Assembly: GCA_002480565.1 (NCBI GenBank)
Contig: DLCK01000091.1
Location: forward strand, 11,379-71,482
Length of the DNA: 60,104 nt
Direction: 5' to 3'
Origin: Phycisphaerales bacterium UBA7800
GTDB lineage: Bacteria > Planctomycetota > Phycisphaerae > Phycisphaerales > Phycisphaeraceae
The position numbers and the translations under genes were made by a program. How positions within the stretch are numbered: the stretch's first letter is position 1; the number at the start of each line of letters is the position of its first letter. The notes beneath the pieces were generated by a model. The model saw nothing but the letters and a program-made list of their open reading frames with translations. It made no database searches and was not told the DNA's origin. Shown piece after piece: positions 1-7,870 of this stretch.

Positions 1-530
1 GCAAGGGTGCCATCGGTGGCGATGTCGGTAAAGACAATCGCAGCCAACGGCCAATCGCTAACTTTGATGGCGACTTCCAACGCCGTGGTTTCCATCGTTT
101 CCAGCCAACCCGCGACGGCTATTTTGCCCTTGCGAGCATCGAGACCCAGGACGATGCGATTGTGATATTTTTCGTTATCCATCAAACCTGCAAACCATTC
201 CCAATTCTGCATCGCAGCGGTGCCAAGGATGACACGTTCGACGCCGGCATCGAGTAGTTCATCAATCGTTTCGGTGTTGCGAATCCCCCCGCCGATTTCG
301 ACTTTGAGGTTGGTGTTTTTGCAGATGGAAGCAATCTGAGGCAGGTGCATCATTCGCCCTTCTTTGGCTCCATCCAAATCGACGGTATGTAACCATGTAC
401 TGCCAGCAGCTTCGAATATTTGAGCTTGAGCGAGTGGATCGCTGCCATAGGTGGTCTGTTCGTTGTAGTCCCCTTTAAGGAGTCGGACAACGTTACCACC
501 GCGAAGGTCAATGGCTGGGAAGAGATACAT
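1..530 (-). CDS. hisA: HisA, phosphoribosylformimino-AICAR isomerase (3' end outside window)
   Basis: Histidine biosynthesis: isomerises ProFAR to PRFAR in the cytoplasm. About 176 residues of a usual ~245 are visible; the reading frame is open through base 1. The N-terminus reads MYLFPAIDLRGG, with the catalytic Asp at residue 8. The frame then shows the phosphate-binding IGGGIR segment and ends at TDIATDGTLA, which carries the second catalytic Asp. The (beta/alpha)8 family is therefore clear, and HisA is favoured over HisF by this opening and by the GGNVVRLLKGDY segment. The ATG at 530 follows a GGAG sequence 8 bases upstream. No other his gene is visible here. Confidence 0.93.
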   Translation of the reverse strand, partial: MYLFPAIDLRGGNVVRLLKGDYNEQTTYGSDPLAQAQIFEAAGSTWLHTVDLDGAKEGRMMHLPQIASICKNTNLKVEIGGGIRNTETIDELLDAGVERVILGTAAMQNWEWFAGLMDNEKYHNRIVLGLDARKGKIAVAGWLETMETTALEVAIKVSDWPLAAIVFTDIATDGTL

Positions 531-580
531 GGGCAAAGCTCCAATAGCGTGTCTAAAAATTACAGATTGGGCATGATACC

Positions 581-622
581 AAAAAAAAGCCGCGGGAAAC
601 TACGTGATGCAGATTCCCGCGG
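581..622 (-). terminator. Rho-independent terminator of the GH29 gene
   Basis: On the minus strand the 9-bp arm at 622-614 pairs perfectly with 598-590 (CCGCGGGAA in plus-strand reading). The loop is 15 bases, and eight T residues follow (plus-strand A run at 581-588). It starts about 40 bases after the fucosidase stop and ends before hisA, so it separates the two genes. Confidence 0.85.
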
Positions 623-662
623 GAGTTTGATACTCAATTATTCTGTGCTCGTGCAGTTGGCT

Positions 663-1967
663 TTACTTGAGGAATAACTCAATTACCGGCACGTAAGCAT
701 CAGGCTGAACGATGGGTAATTCCAGTGTCAGATTGTTTTGCTCCATTGATGCCTGCACATTGGTATGCACTCCTGCTGGTTTGGGCATCTTGATTTCCGA
801 TGCATCATTAAGCAGTTGAGCGTAGGCAACCTTGTTTTTAAGTCCGGGCAAATGTACATGACGGAATGGCCAAGCAAACAGATGCACGTAAAGGCGATTG
901 GTATCTGGATTGTAGGTGTATCGACAATCGACGGGAGCTTTGAATTCGTCAGGAGCTTGTGTGCAACCATAAATTGCGCGTTGATGATGATGCATCCACT
1001 TGCCATATTCTGATAAAGCAGACAGAGCGCGTTTATCAAATTCCCCACGTCCAGTTGGTCCGACGTTCATCAATAAGTTGCCACCCTTGCTGACCGTATC
1101 CACGAGCATCCGGACGAGCATTTCGGGGGATTTCCAAGTGGATTCATCACGGTGATAACCCCATGAACCACTGAATGTCTGACAGGCTTCCCAGACAACT
1201 GGTGTACCATCGACTTTGGGCCACTCGACAGGTTGGAATTGTTCAGGGGTTTTGATATCCCAGATATCTGGAATATCCAGACGATCGTTGAGAATAATAT
1301 TGGGCGCAAGCTCGCGGATCATTTTGTTGAGTTCTTCTGATCCCCAATCTTCATGCCCCTTGCCGACAAAATCATTTGGGTGGTTTTCGTTTTTCGGATA
1401 GGAGAAGTCAAACCAGAGAATGTCAATATCGCCGAAGTCGGTCAGTAATTCACGGACCTGCCCTTTAAGGTATTCAATATATTTTTTCTGATCACGACCT
1501 TCATTGAGCTTGTCACGATCGGGATGATTCCGCTGCGAATGCATCGAATCGACGACAAACTGTGGATGATGCCAGTCGATCAGAGAATGATAGAATCCGA
1601 CCTTGATCCCCTGTTCACGGAAAGCATCGACCATGGGGCGCAGGACATCTTTGCCGTAGGGCGTGTTGGTTGCATTATAGTCGGTGAGTTTGGTATCCCA
1701 GAGACAAAAACCATCGTGATGCTTGGTGGTGATGACGAAATATTTCATCCCTGCATCGGCAGCTGCTTTGGCCCAGATTTTTGGATCGTAAAGATCAGGA
1801 TCGAAGTGGTCGAAATATTTCTGATAGTCTTCATCGGAAATTTCTTCACGCTGTTTAACCCATTCATGTCGAGCTGGAAGCGAGTAAAGCCCCCAGTGAA
1901 TAAACATGCCAAATCGATCTTTGACAAACCAGTCTGAGTCACCATGCGTGGGGCGAATGTTGGACAT
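663..1967 (-). CDS. GH29 alpha-L-fucosidase
   Basis: Predicted to release alpha-L-fucose from glycans. It has 434 residues, close to the family's catalytic core. Visible GH29 landmarks are GMFIHWGLYSLPA (residues 20-32), TKHHDGFCLWD (81-91) and DILWFDFSYP (182-191). Asp187 in WFDF is the expected nucleophile. No signal peptide is seen, so the enzyme is probably cytoplasmic or exported by another route, unlike the two secreted glycosidases further along. The start follows AGGA 9 bases upstream. It has its own terminator (581-622). There is no fucose transporter or regulator beside it, so substrate import must be encoded elsewhere. Confidence 0.92.
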   Translation of the reverse strand: MSNIRPTHGDSDWFVKDRFGMFIHWGLYSLPARHEWVKQREEISDEDYQKYFDHFDPDLYDPKIWAKAAADAGMKYFVITTKHHDGFCLWDTKLTDYNATNTPYGKDVLRPMVDAFREQGIKVGFYHSLIDWHHPQFVVDSMHSQRNHPDRDKLNEGRDQKKYIEYLKGQVRELLTDFGDIDILWFDFSYPKNENHPNDFVGKGHEDWGSEELNKMIRELAPNIILNDRLDIPDIWDIKTPEQFQPVEWPKVDGTPVVWEACQTFSGSWGYHRDESTWKSPEMLVRMLVDTVSKGGNLLMNVGPTGRGEFDKRALSALSEYGKWMHHHQRAIYGCTQAPDEFKAPVDCRYTYNPDTNRLYVHLFAWPFRHVHLPGLKNKVAYAQLLNDASEIKMPKPAGVHTNVQASMEQNNLTLELPIVQPDAYVPVIELFLK

Positions 1968-2080
1968 ATTTTTGTATCCTTATTGGCATCTGATTATTTC
2001 TAACGCCACAATAATACCAATATTAAACGCCCCAAAGCTATGCTTGTTCACGACAATGATGTATCTTTTACCGTCTATAC

Positions 2081-2608
2081 TTAATCCATATTTCCGTCCC
2101 ATTTTTTGACTGTTACATCATTAGGGTTTTGAAAATGCCCTGTGACTAGACGCAGATAATGTGGTGGGAGTTTGAGCAGATAGGCTTTTTCTTTATCCGT
2201 TGTTTGGCGGACAATCTTACCAGGCACGCCCATCACCACGTGATCATCAGGCACCACCAATCCTGGCGGGACCACTGCGCCAGCGCCAACCAGACAGCGC
2301 TTTCCAATACGAGTACCACCGAGTAATGTCGCATGCATGCCGATGAGTGAACCGTCACCAATTTCGATGCCATGACAGACAGCGTTGTGTCCAATGGTGA
2401 CTTTTGATCCGATGGTGTTGGCCACGGTATGGTCACAGTGAATGGTGACATTGTCCTGCACATTGGTCATGCTTCCGATACGAATAGGCGCTACATCACC
2501 ACGGATTGAAGCACCGTACCAGATGTTCACATCCGGCTCTAAGTGGACCTGTCCTAATACGGTCGCGGAGTTGGCAATGTAGACGTCATGGATTTTTTCA
2601 AAGCTCAT
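2081..2608 (-). CDS. Gamma-carbonic-anhydrase-like hexapeptide-repeat protein
   Basis: Left-handed beta-helix protein of the YrdA/PaaY/gamma-CA group, 175 residues with this start. The zinc ligands of the family are present: His57 (TIHCD), His74 (IGHN) and His79 (CHG). Repeated IG-x-x-x-x-V hexapeptides and the C-terminal VMGVPGKIVR segment also fit. A start at 2641 (MSVDLGLYN) is possible and adds 11 residues. I prefer 2608 (MSFEKIHDVYIANSATV) because family members begin at this point. A TACAAT box also lies only 6 bases before that ATG, which suggests a leaderless message. True carbonic anhydrase activity cannot be told from sequence. Confidence 0.85.
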   Translation of the reverse strand: MSFEKIHDVYIANSATVLGQVHLEPDVNIWYGASIRGDVAPIRIGSMTNVQDNVTIHCDHTVANTIGSKVTIGHNAVCHGIEIGDGSLIGMHATLLGGTRIGKRCLVGAGAVVPPGLVVPDDHVVMGVPGKIVRQTTDKEKAYLLKLPPHYLRLVTGHFQNPNDVTVKKWDGNMD

Positions 2609-2614
2609 CAATAC

Positions 2615-2620
2615 ATTGTA
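2615..2620 (-). promoter_or_regulatory. -10 box of a leaderless gamma-CA-like gene
   Basis: TACAAT on the minus strand ends 6 bases before the ATG at 2608. No good -35 is seen 16-18 bases upstream. It matches the pattern seen before other genes here and decides the start choice. Confidence 0.45.
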
Positions 2621-2735
2621 CAAACCTAAATCAACCGACATGGTCGTGTTAAGTTAGTTGTGGCAATTTGCTACAGTGATTTTGCGCAGATTGATGACAT
2701 GGGTTGCGATTGATCAATTATCATATCACTACCTC

Positions 2736-3122
2736 ATGCACTCAAAGACATTTCGCATCTTGTTTCTGAGTTTCCTCTGTCTGTGGTTTGGAATCATTGT
2801 TCCCGGCCATCAACGTGGGCAGATTAAACTCCCCGGCGGCACCGGCAAGTCTGTCGTCAACTCCTGCTGCGCCATGCGCGGTGGGACTTTGACCCAATTG
2901 GATTTTACGTGCCCCACCAACGAGAAGCCCAAGCCATCACGTGAAGATCAAAAACGTTGCGCAATGTGCCAACTCATCGCCACGTTGCAGGTCGCAACCC
3001 CTCCCCTGCTGACACTTGCCCCCATGGGCTTATTGGCTATCACGCCTCCACAAAAAGCTGTTGACATTTCTTCGCCTGGTTTTGCGGGCCCAATCCTCGG
3101 TCGTGCTCCTCCTGTTGCCTAA
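2736..3122 (+). CDS. Small membrane/exported CxxC protein, DUF2946-like
   Basis: 128 residues from the ATG at 2736; a longer frame from 2658 has no support. An N-terminal hydrophobic helix (about residues 8-24) is followed by Cys-rich stretches: SCCAM, TCP and RCAMCQLIA. The C-terminus is Pro-rich and ends GRAPPVA. The CxMC motif and the terminal R-x-PP recall DUF2946 proteins, small metal-associated membrane proteins of unknown function; this assignment is tentative. The next gene, 93 bases on, is a pseudopilin. An equivalent pair lies at 16212-17562, where the CAFC...TPPLTVP and RGPP segments align with CAMC...TPPLLTLAP and RAPP here. The repeated pairing argues for a joint job. Confidence 0.6.
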   Translation: MHSKTFRILFLSFLCLWFGIIVPGHQRGQIKLPGGTGKSVVNSCCAMRGGTLTQLDFTCPTNEKPKPSREDQKRCAMCQLIATLQVATPPLLTLAPMGLLAITPPQKAVDISSPGFAGPILGRAPPVA

Positions 3123-3215
3123 CGTCTTAATGGCCAAATACTCATCATGGATGATGAAGCTCAAAGAGCATGCGCCCAAAGTGCATACTCAAACCTCATG
3201 TAACAGGAACACCTC

Positions 3216-3941
3216 ATGATTATTCACACGCGCACTGATGTGCGTTTTGCTTTTACATTGATCGAACTGCTCGTTGTGATTTCGATCATCGCTCTACTGA
3301 TCGGTATTCTGCTTCCCGCATTGGCATCCGCCCGACGTGCAGCCCAATCATCACAATGCCTGTCAAGTGTCCGGCAATTTGCCATTGGGATGCAGGCCTT
3401 TTCCACCGACAATAAATCTGCGGTCTATCCCACCGTGGGCATGATGGGAGGAACCAAATGGTACGTTCTTCTCAACACGCAAGGTTACATTGATCTCTCC
3501 TCAGGCATTCACAAATGCCCCAACGATACCTCCAGCACATGGGACGCCGGCACACGGGATACCAGCTATGCCTTTAACGGTTACTTTGCTTCCAATCACA
3601 TGCCATACAACGGTATCCGCCTCGAAGACATCGCAGAACCATCGAAGAAAATTAACGTAGCAGAAATTGCCAATGAACGTGACAAGGATCACTTTATGCC
3701 AATGTTCTGGGGCATCAGTTCGATTTACTCAGGCATGATGGCCTCAACCGTTCGCAGTGGTGGCGAAGTGGATACCAGTGATCAACCCGCAAGCCTGGCG
3801 ATGCAACGTCATCAAAATGCTGCGAACTATTCCTTTGCTGATGGTCATGGTGGGCAGCATATTTTCAGTGATACATGGGATACTGCAAACACCAATGGCA
3901 ACCGCATCGTGGACTGGTACGACCCTAAATTTAAACCCTAA
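3216..3941 (+). CDS. Prepilin-type H-X9-DG pseudopilin
   Basis: 241 residues. The type IV prepilin/pseudopilin signal FAFTLIELLVVISIIALL begins at about residue 11, with cleavage expected before Phe13 and the conserved Glu at +5. ILLPALASARRAAQ follows. The motif His199-X9-Asp209-Gly210 (RHQNAANYSFADG) is the H-X9-DG signature of a protein family greatly expanded in Planctomycetota, whose function is unknown. Export by a type II secretion or type IV pilus-like machine is expected. The start has AGGA 7 bases upstream. It follows the CxxC membrane protein, probably in one transcript, and converges on the CDF gene with 15 bases between the stop codons. Confidence 0.88.
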   Translation: MIIHTRTDVRFAFTLIELLVVISIIALLIGILLPALASARRAAQSSQCLSSVRQFAIGMQAFSTDNKSAVYPTVGMMGGTKWYVLLNTQGYIDLSSGIHKCPNDTSSTWDAGTRDTSYAFNGYFASNHMPYNGIRLEDIAEPSKKINVAEIANERDKDHFMPMFWGISSIYSGMMASTVRSGGEVDTSDQPASLAMQRHQNAANYSFADGHGGQHIFSDTWDTANTNGNRIVDWYDPKFKP

Positions 3942-3956
3942 AAGAAAGAGTCAGCC

Positions 3957-4898
3957 TTAACTGTCCGGCTCAACATGAACAAGCACATCACGCAGCTTGG
4001 GATAGGTGGTCAACAATTCGTCTTTAACCACATGCCCCAGGCTGTGTGCTTTTGCAATCGTCAAGTCCGGCGGCACATGCACATGAATATCCGCAAAATA
4101 CTCAAGACCACTTTTGCGGACACGCAACTTTTCGACATCTGTAACCCCAGCGACATCCAATGCGGTCACTCGTATATCTTCGAGCAACTGCTTGTCACCT
4201 TGAGCGTCCAGCAATTCATTGGCACCTTTGAAATACAAGTGTCCAGCGGAAAATAAAATCGCTACGCCAACAATCATGGCAGCCACTTCATCGGCATAGT
4301 AATACTTGCCTTCTGAGAACAAAACGAATGACAAACCAATCAAGACAGACAAGCTGCAAAAGGCATCCGCACGATGATCCCAAGCGTTGGCAATCAGCGC
4401 ACTGGAACCTGTACGTTTGCCAATACGTTTTTTGTAATGGTAAAGCAGTTCTTTGATGATCGTATTCCCACCAGCAATCCAAAGCGTCCAGACAGGCGGG
4501 AGGATATGCTCGGTATGCCAATGGGTAAAACTCTTGTATATGGTCAGTGCTGCTACTACCGCGATGATGATTGCCACACTGCTGCCGGCTATGGCTTCGG
4601 CGCGGGTGTGTCCATACGGATGCTCTTCATCAGCAGGTCGTCGAGCCACGTGCATCGCAACCAATACCACAATCGTCGTCACTGTATCAGCCAGTGAGTT
4701 GACAGCGTCAGCCAGCAATGCCATGGATTGACCAATCACGCCTGCAATGACTTTGATCACAGCAAGCAGCAGATTCACTACCAGGCCGATCCACGCAGCC
4801 TTTCGTGCATCGTGGTACAGCTTGTATCGCTGACGATCACGATCTGAGACATTGGTATCGCCTGCACGGATTCTCATTTCCACTTCAATCAAAGCCAT
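3957..4898 (-). CDS. Cation diffusion facilitator, probable Mn(II) exporter
   Basis: 313 residues with the CDF plan: about six membrane helices from residue 35 to 240, then a soluble C-terminal domain containing HVHVPPDLTIAKAHSLG. The transport-site positions read Asn67-SLA-Asp71 in helix 2 and Asp174-HRA-Asp178 in helix 5. Zinc transporters of the family carry His or Asp at the first position of each pair. Asn-Asp-Asp-Asp is the site described for Mn-CDF proteins such as MntE, so manganese is the best guess for the substrate. This is inference from four residues. The start may instead be at 4877 (MRIRAGDTN). Its neighbour is the CxxC/pseudopilin pair. Confidence 0.88.
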   Translation of the reverse strand: MALIEVEMRIRAGDTNVSDRDRQRYKLYHDARKAAWIGLVVNLLLAVIKVIAGVIGQSMALLADAVNSLADTVTTIVVLVAMHVARRPADEEHPYGHTRAEAIAGSSVAIIIAVVAALTIYKSFTHWHTEHILPPVWTLWIAGGNTIIKELLYHYKKRIGKRTGSSALIANAWDHRADAFCSLSVLIGLSFVLFSEGKYYYADEVAAMIVGVAILFSAGHLYFKGANELLDAQGDKQLLEDIRVTALDVAGVTDVEKLRVRKSGLEYFADIHVHVPPDLTIAKAHSLGHVVKDELLTTYPKLRDVLVHVEPDS

Positions 4899-4988
4899 CG
4901 CACTCCATTGCGTGTATTACCTGGTGCATTGTAATCCGGATCGTACCATTCGTCGCGTGGTGTTTAAAACATGATCCTCATGTTGGAC

Positions 4989-4994
4989 TATAAT
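4989..4994 (+). promoter_or_regulatory. -10 box directly before polA
   Basis: A perfect TATAAT ends 6 bases before the ATG at 5001, so transcription would begin at or next to the start codon. The -35 region is poor (TTTAAA-like). This supports 5001 over the upstream ATG at 4971. Confidence 0.5.
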
Positions 4995-5000
4995 CTCCGC

Positions 5001-7853
5001 ATGTCCAAAACCATTTATATTATTGACGGCCATGCCCAGATTTTTCGTGCTTATTTTGCAATCCGTGGCGGGATGAATTCGCCAACCACCGGCGAACCGA
5101 CGCATGCGGTATTCGGCATGGCGGGGATGATGCTCAAACTCCTAGGCCAGGTCAAACCTGATCTGGTCGTCATGGCCATCGACACCAAGGGCCCAACCTT
5201 TCGTGATGAGATTTATGCTGAATATAAGGCTAATCGCGAGAAGACGCCTGAAGACCTCATCAAACAGGAAAAACGCATCTTCGACATGATCCGTGGTTTT
5301 GGTGTCCCTATCATTGGTGTGCCCGGTGCCGAGGCCGATGACATCATTGCGACACTCTGCAAACGGATTCTGGATGATCCTGATCGCACAGACTGGGATA
5401 TTCGAGTCGTTTCGCGCGATAAGGACCTTGAACAGTTGCTTGGCAAGCGGGTATCCATGTTCGACATTCATAAAGACGAACTTGTCACCGTCGACACCTT
5501 GCTGGAAAAAAAAGGGCTGCGTCCTGACCAAGTCGTCGATGCGTTAGCGATGATTGGTGACACTGCTGACAACATCCCCGGCATCCCGGGCATCGGCCCC
5601 AAGACTGCAGTGACATTGCTTCAGGATTATGGTTCCATTGATGGTATTTATGAAAATATCGACAAGATCAAGGGAAAACGCCGTGAGAAAATTCAAGCAG
5701 CCAAGGACCGCATGCCACTGAATATTCAACTCGTCAAACTCAAAGATGATCTTGATTTTGAACTTGATTTGGATGCTGCAACCATCGGTCCAATCGACAC
5801 CGCCATGCTCACTGATCTGTTTGAAACATTGGGCTTCAGGCGGCATATCAACGATCTGAAAAAACTGACTCCTCAAGAAACCACCACTGAACTTGAAATA
5901 TCAAAACCAACACAACCTCAAGCTGCATCACCAGCTCCCGATGGCTTTCTGTTTGGCGAGAGTTTGTTTGACCAGGCATCAAGCAATAATGAACATGGGA
6001 CCACACAAGCAGCGGCCCCGGATGTTCAACACACCAATGATGGCAGCTACACCTGTATCAAGACACAGGCACAACTCGAAGATGTGATCGCACAATGTCG
6101 TAAAGTCCCTCTGGTTGCCATTGATACAGAGACCATCGGTCTTGGACGCAATGTTCCTATCTGTGGCATCTGTCTGAGTTGGGAAGAAAAACAAGGCGTC
6201 TACGTTCCCATGGTCAGTCCGCAACAGGATGAACACCTTGATGCCCAAACAGTCATCGACACACTTAAACCATTACTCGAAGATCCAACCGTCAAAAAGA
6301 CCGGCCACAATCTCAAGTACGACGCACTGGTACTTCGACACGCTGATATACATCTTCGGGGCGTGGTCTTTGATTCGATGATTGCTGCACAATTACTTGG
6401 GATGGCAAGCCGTGGCATGGATCATCTTGCAATGGAACTGCTTGGGCATCGCGTGATTCCAATCAGCCAACTCATCGGTGCCAAGGACTCCAAGCAGGCG
6501 ACGATGGATTCTGTTCCGCTGGATCAGATCACCGATTATGCTGCTGAGGATGCTGATATCTCACTACGCTTTTATCATCTGCTGCATCCCAAACTTGTCG
6601 AACAGGAAATGGCGGACCTCGAAGCGGTGGAGATGCCGTTGGTGGAAGTACTCAGTGATGTGGAGTCATTGGGTATTCGCATTGATCCAACGGTATTAGC
6701 TGCACAGAAAGAAGAACTCACAGGCAAACTCACGGAGATTAAAGATCAAATTTTCGAAGTTGCTGGCGAGCCATTTAATCTTGACTCACCTAAGCAACTT
6801 GGTGAAATACTCTTTCATAAATTGGGCATGCCGATTCTCAAACGCAAGAAGACCGGACCCTCGACCGACGTGGAAGTCCTGGAAAAGTTGGCCCTGCGTG
6901 AAGACCTGCCTGTTGGGTCAGAAAAAATACCGGCTTTATTGCTGGAATACAGGCAGTTTTCCAAACTCTGTAATACATATCTGGATAACCTGCGCGATGC
7001 TCAAGACAAAAAGGACGGACGCATTCACGCAAGCTTTATACAACTTGGCGCAGCGACCGGCCGCTTGTCATCCGGTGGGCCGAATCTCCAAAACATCCCA
7101 GTCCGCAGTGAAGCTGGACGCCAAATCCGCAAAGCCTTCGTTGCTGACAAGGGGCACCAACTCATCGTTGCTGACTACTCTCAGATTGAGCTTCGTATTC
7201 TGGCACATCTGTCCCAAGACCCGGCTTTGATTGATGCCTTTAACAATGACCTGGACATTCACGCAGCAGTCGCATCGCAGGTGTTTAGTACGCCACTCCA
7301 AGACGTCACCAAAGAACAACGTGCCCGTGCAAAAGTAATTAACTTCGGCATTGTGTATGGCATCACTTCCTATGGACTTGCACGTCGTATTGAAGACCTT
7401 AACGAACGTGAAGCACGCGCCCTGATCGAAGACTACCGTAAACGCTTTGCGGGCATTGATCGCTTCCTGCAGGAATGTGTTCAGGAAGCGTTGAATCATG
7501 GCTATGTCAAAACAATTCTTGGTCGCCGCCGACCGATTGAACAGATCCATTCAAGTAATGGAAACACCCGTGCATTAGGTGAACGCCTGGCAATTAACAC
7601 GGTTGTGCAGGGATCAGCCACCGGTGATCTGATCAAGAAAGCCATGGTCAATTTATACAACCGAATTTATGGTGAAAATTTACCACTGCGGATGATCTGT
7701 CAGATTCATGACGAACTGATTTTCGAAGCGCCTGACGCGGATGTCCAAGCTATGAAAGAAATTGTCAAACGTGAAATGGAATCGGCGATGAAACTCACGG
7801 TTCCTTTGAAAGTGGACATTGGAATTGGTGAAGACTGGCTTGAAGCCAAGTGA
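5001..7853 (+). CDS. polA: DNA polymerase I
   Basis: 950 residues. Order of domains: 5'-3' exonuclease (about 1-290, MSKTIYIIDGHAQIFRAYFAIRGG at the start), 3'-5' exonuclease (about 350-545) and the polymerase domain. The proofreading domain keeps its metal ligands: AIDTETIG, HNLKYDALVL and YAAEDAD. This contrasts with family A enzymes whose proofreading domain has decayed. Polymerase motifs A (VADYSQIELR), B (RAKVINFGIVYGITSYG) and C (QIHDELIFEAP) are intact. A region of about 60 residues between the two nuclease domains is Gln/Pro-rich and looks like a linker. The start at 5001 is preceded by TATAAT and no Shine-Dalgarno. It converges on the secreted glycosidase gene. Confidence 0.97.
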   Translation: MSKTIYIIDGHAQIFRAYFAIRGGMNSPTTGEPTHAVFGMAGMMLKLLGQVKPDLVVMAIDTKGPTFRDEIYAEYKANREKTPEDLIKQEKRIFDMIRGFGVPIIGVPGAEADDIIATLCKRILDDPDRTDWDIRVVSRDKDLEQLLGKRVSMFDIHKDELVTVDTLLEKKGLRPDQVVDALAMIGDTADNIPGIPGIGPKTAVTLLQDYGSIDGIYENIDKIKGKRREKIQAAKDRMPLNIQLVKLKDDLDFELDLDAATIGPIDTAMLTDLFETLGFRRHINDLKKLTPQETTTELEISKPTQPQAASPAPDGFLFGESLFDQASSNNEHGTTQAAAPDVQHTNDGSYTCIKTQAQLEDVIAQCRKVPLVAIDTETIGLGRNVPICGICLSWEEKQGVYVPMVSPQQDEHLDAQTVIDTLKPLLEDPTVKKTGHNLKYDALVLRHADIHLRGVVFDSMIAAQLLGMASRGMDHLAMELLGHRVIPISQLIGAKDSKQATMDSVPLDQITDYAAEDADISLRFYHLLHPKLVEQEMADLEAVEMPLVEVLSDVESLGIRIDPTVLAAQKEELTGKLTEIKDQIFEVAGEPFNLDSPKQLGEILFHKLGMPILKRKKTGPSTDVEVLEKLALREDLPVGSEKIPALLLEYRQFSKLCNTYLDNLRDAQDKKDGRIHASFIQLGAATGRLSSGGPNLQNIPVRSEAGRQIRKAFVADKGHQLIVADYSQIELRILAHLSQDPALIDAFNNDLDIHAAVASQVFSTPLQDVTKEQRARAKVINFGIVYGITSYGLARRIEDLNEREARALIEDYRKRFAGIDRFLQECVQEALNHGYVKTILGRRRPIEQIHSSNGNTRALGERLAINTVVQGSATGDLIKKAMVNLYNRIYGENLPLRMICQIHDELIFEAPDADVQAMKEIVKREMESAMKLTVPLKVDIGIGEDWLEAK

Positions 7854-7870
7854 TTGCCAACCCCGCTTGA

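Noticed and set aside
420..677. Plus-strand open frame opposite hisA
   Set aside because: It lies antisense to a certain gene and to its terminator and has no family character.
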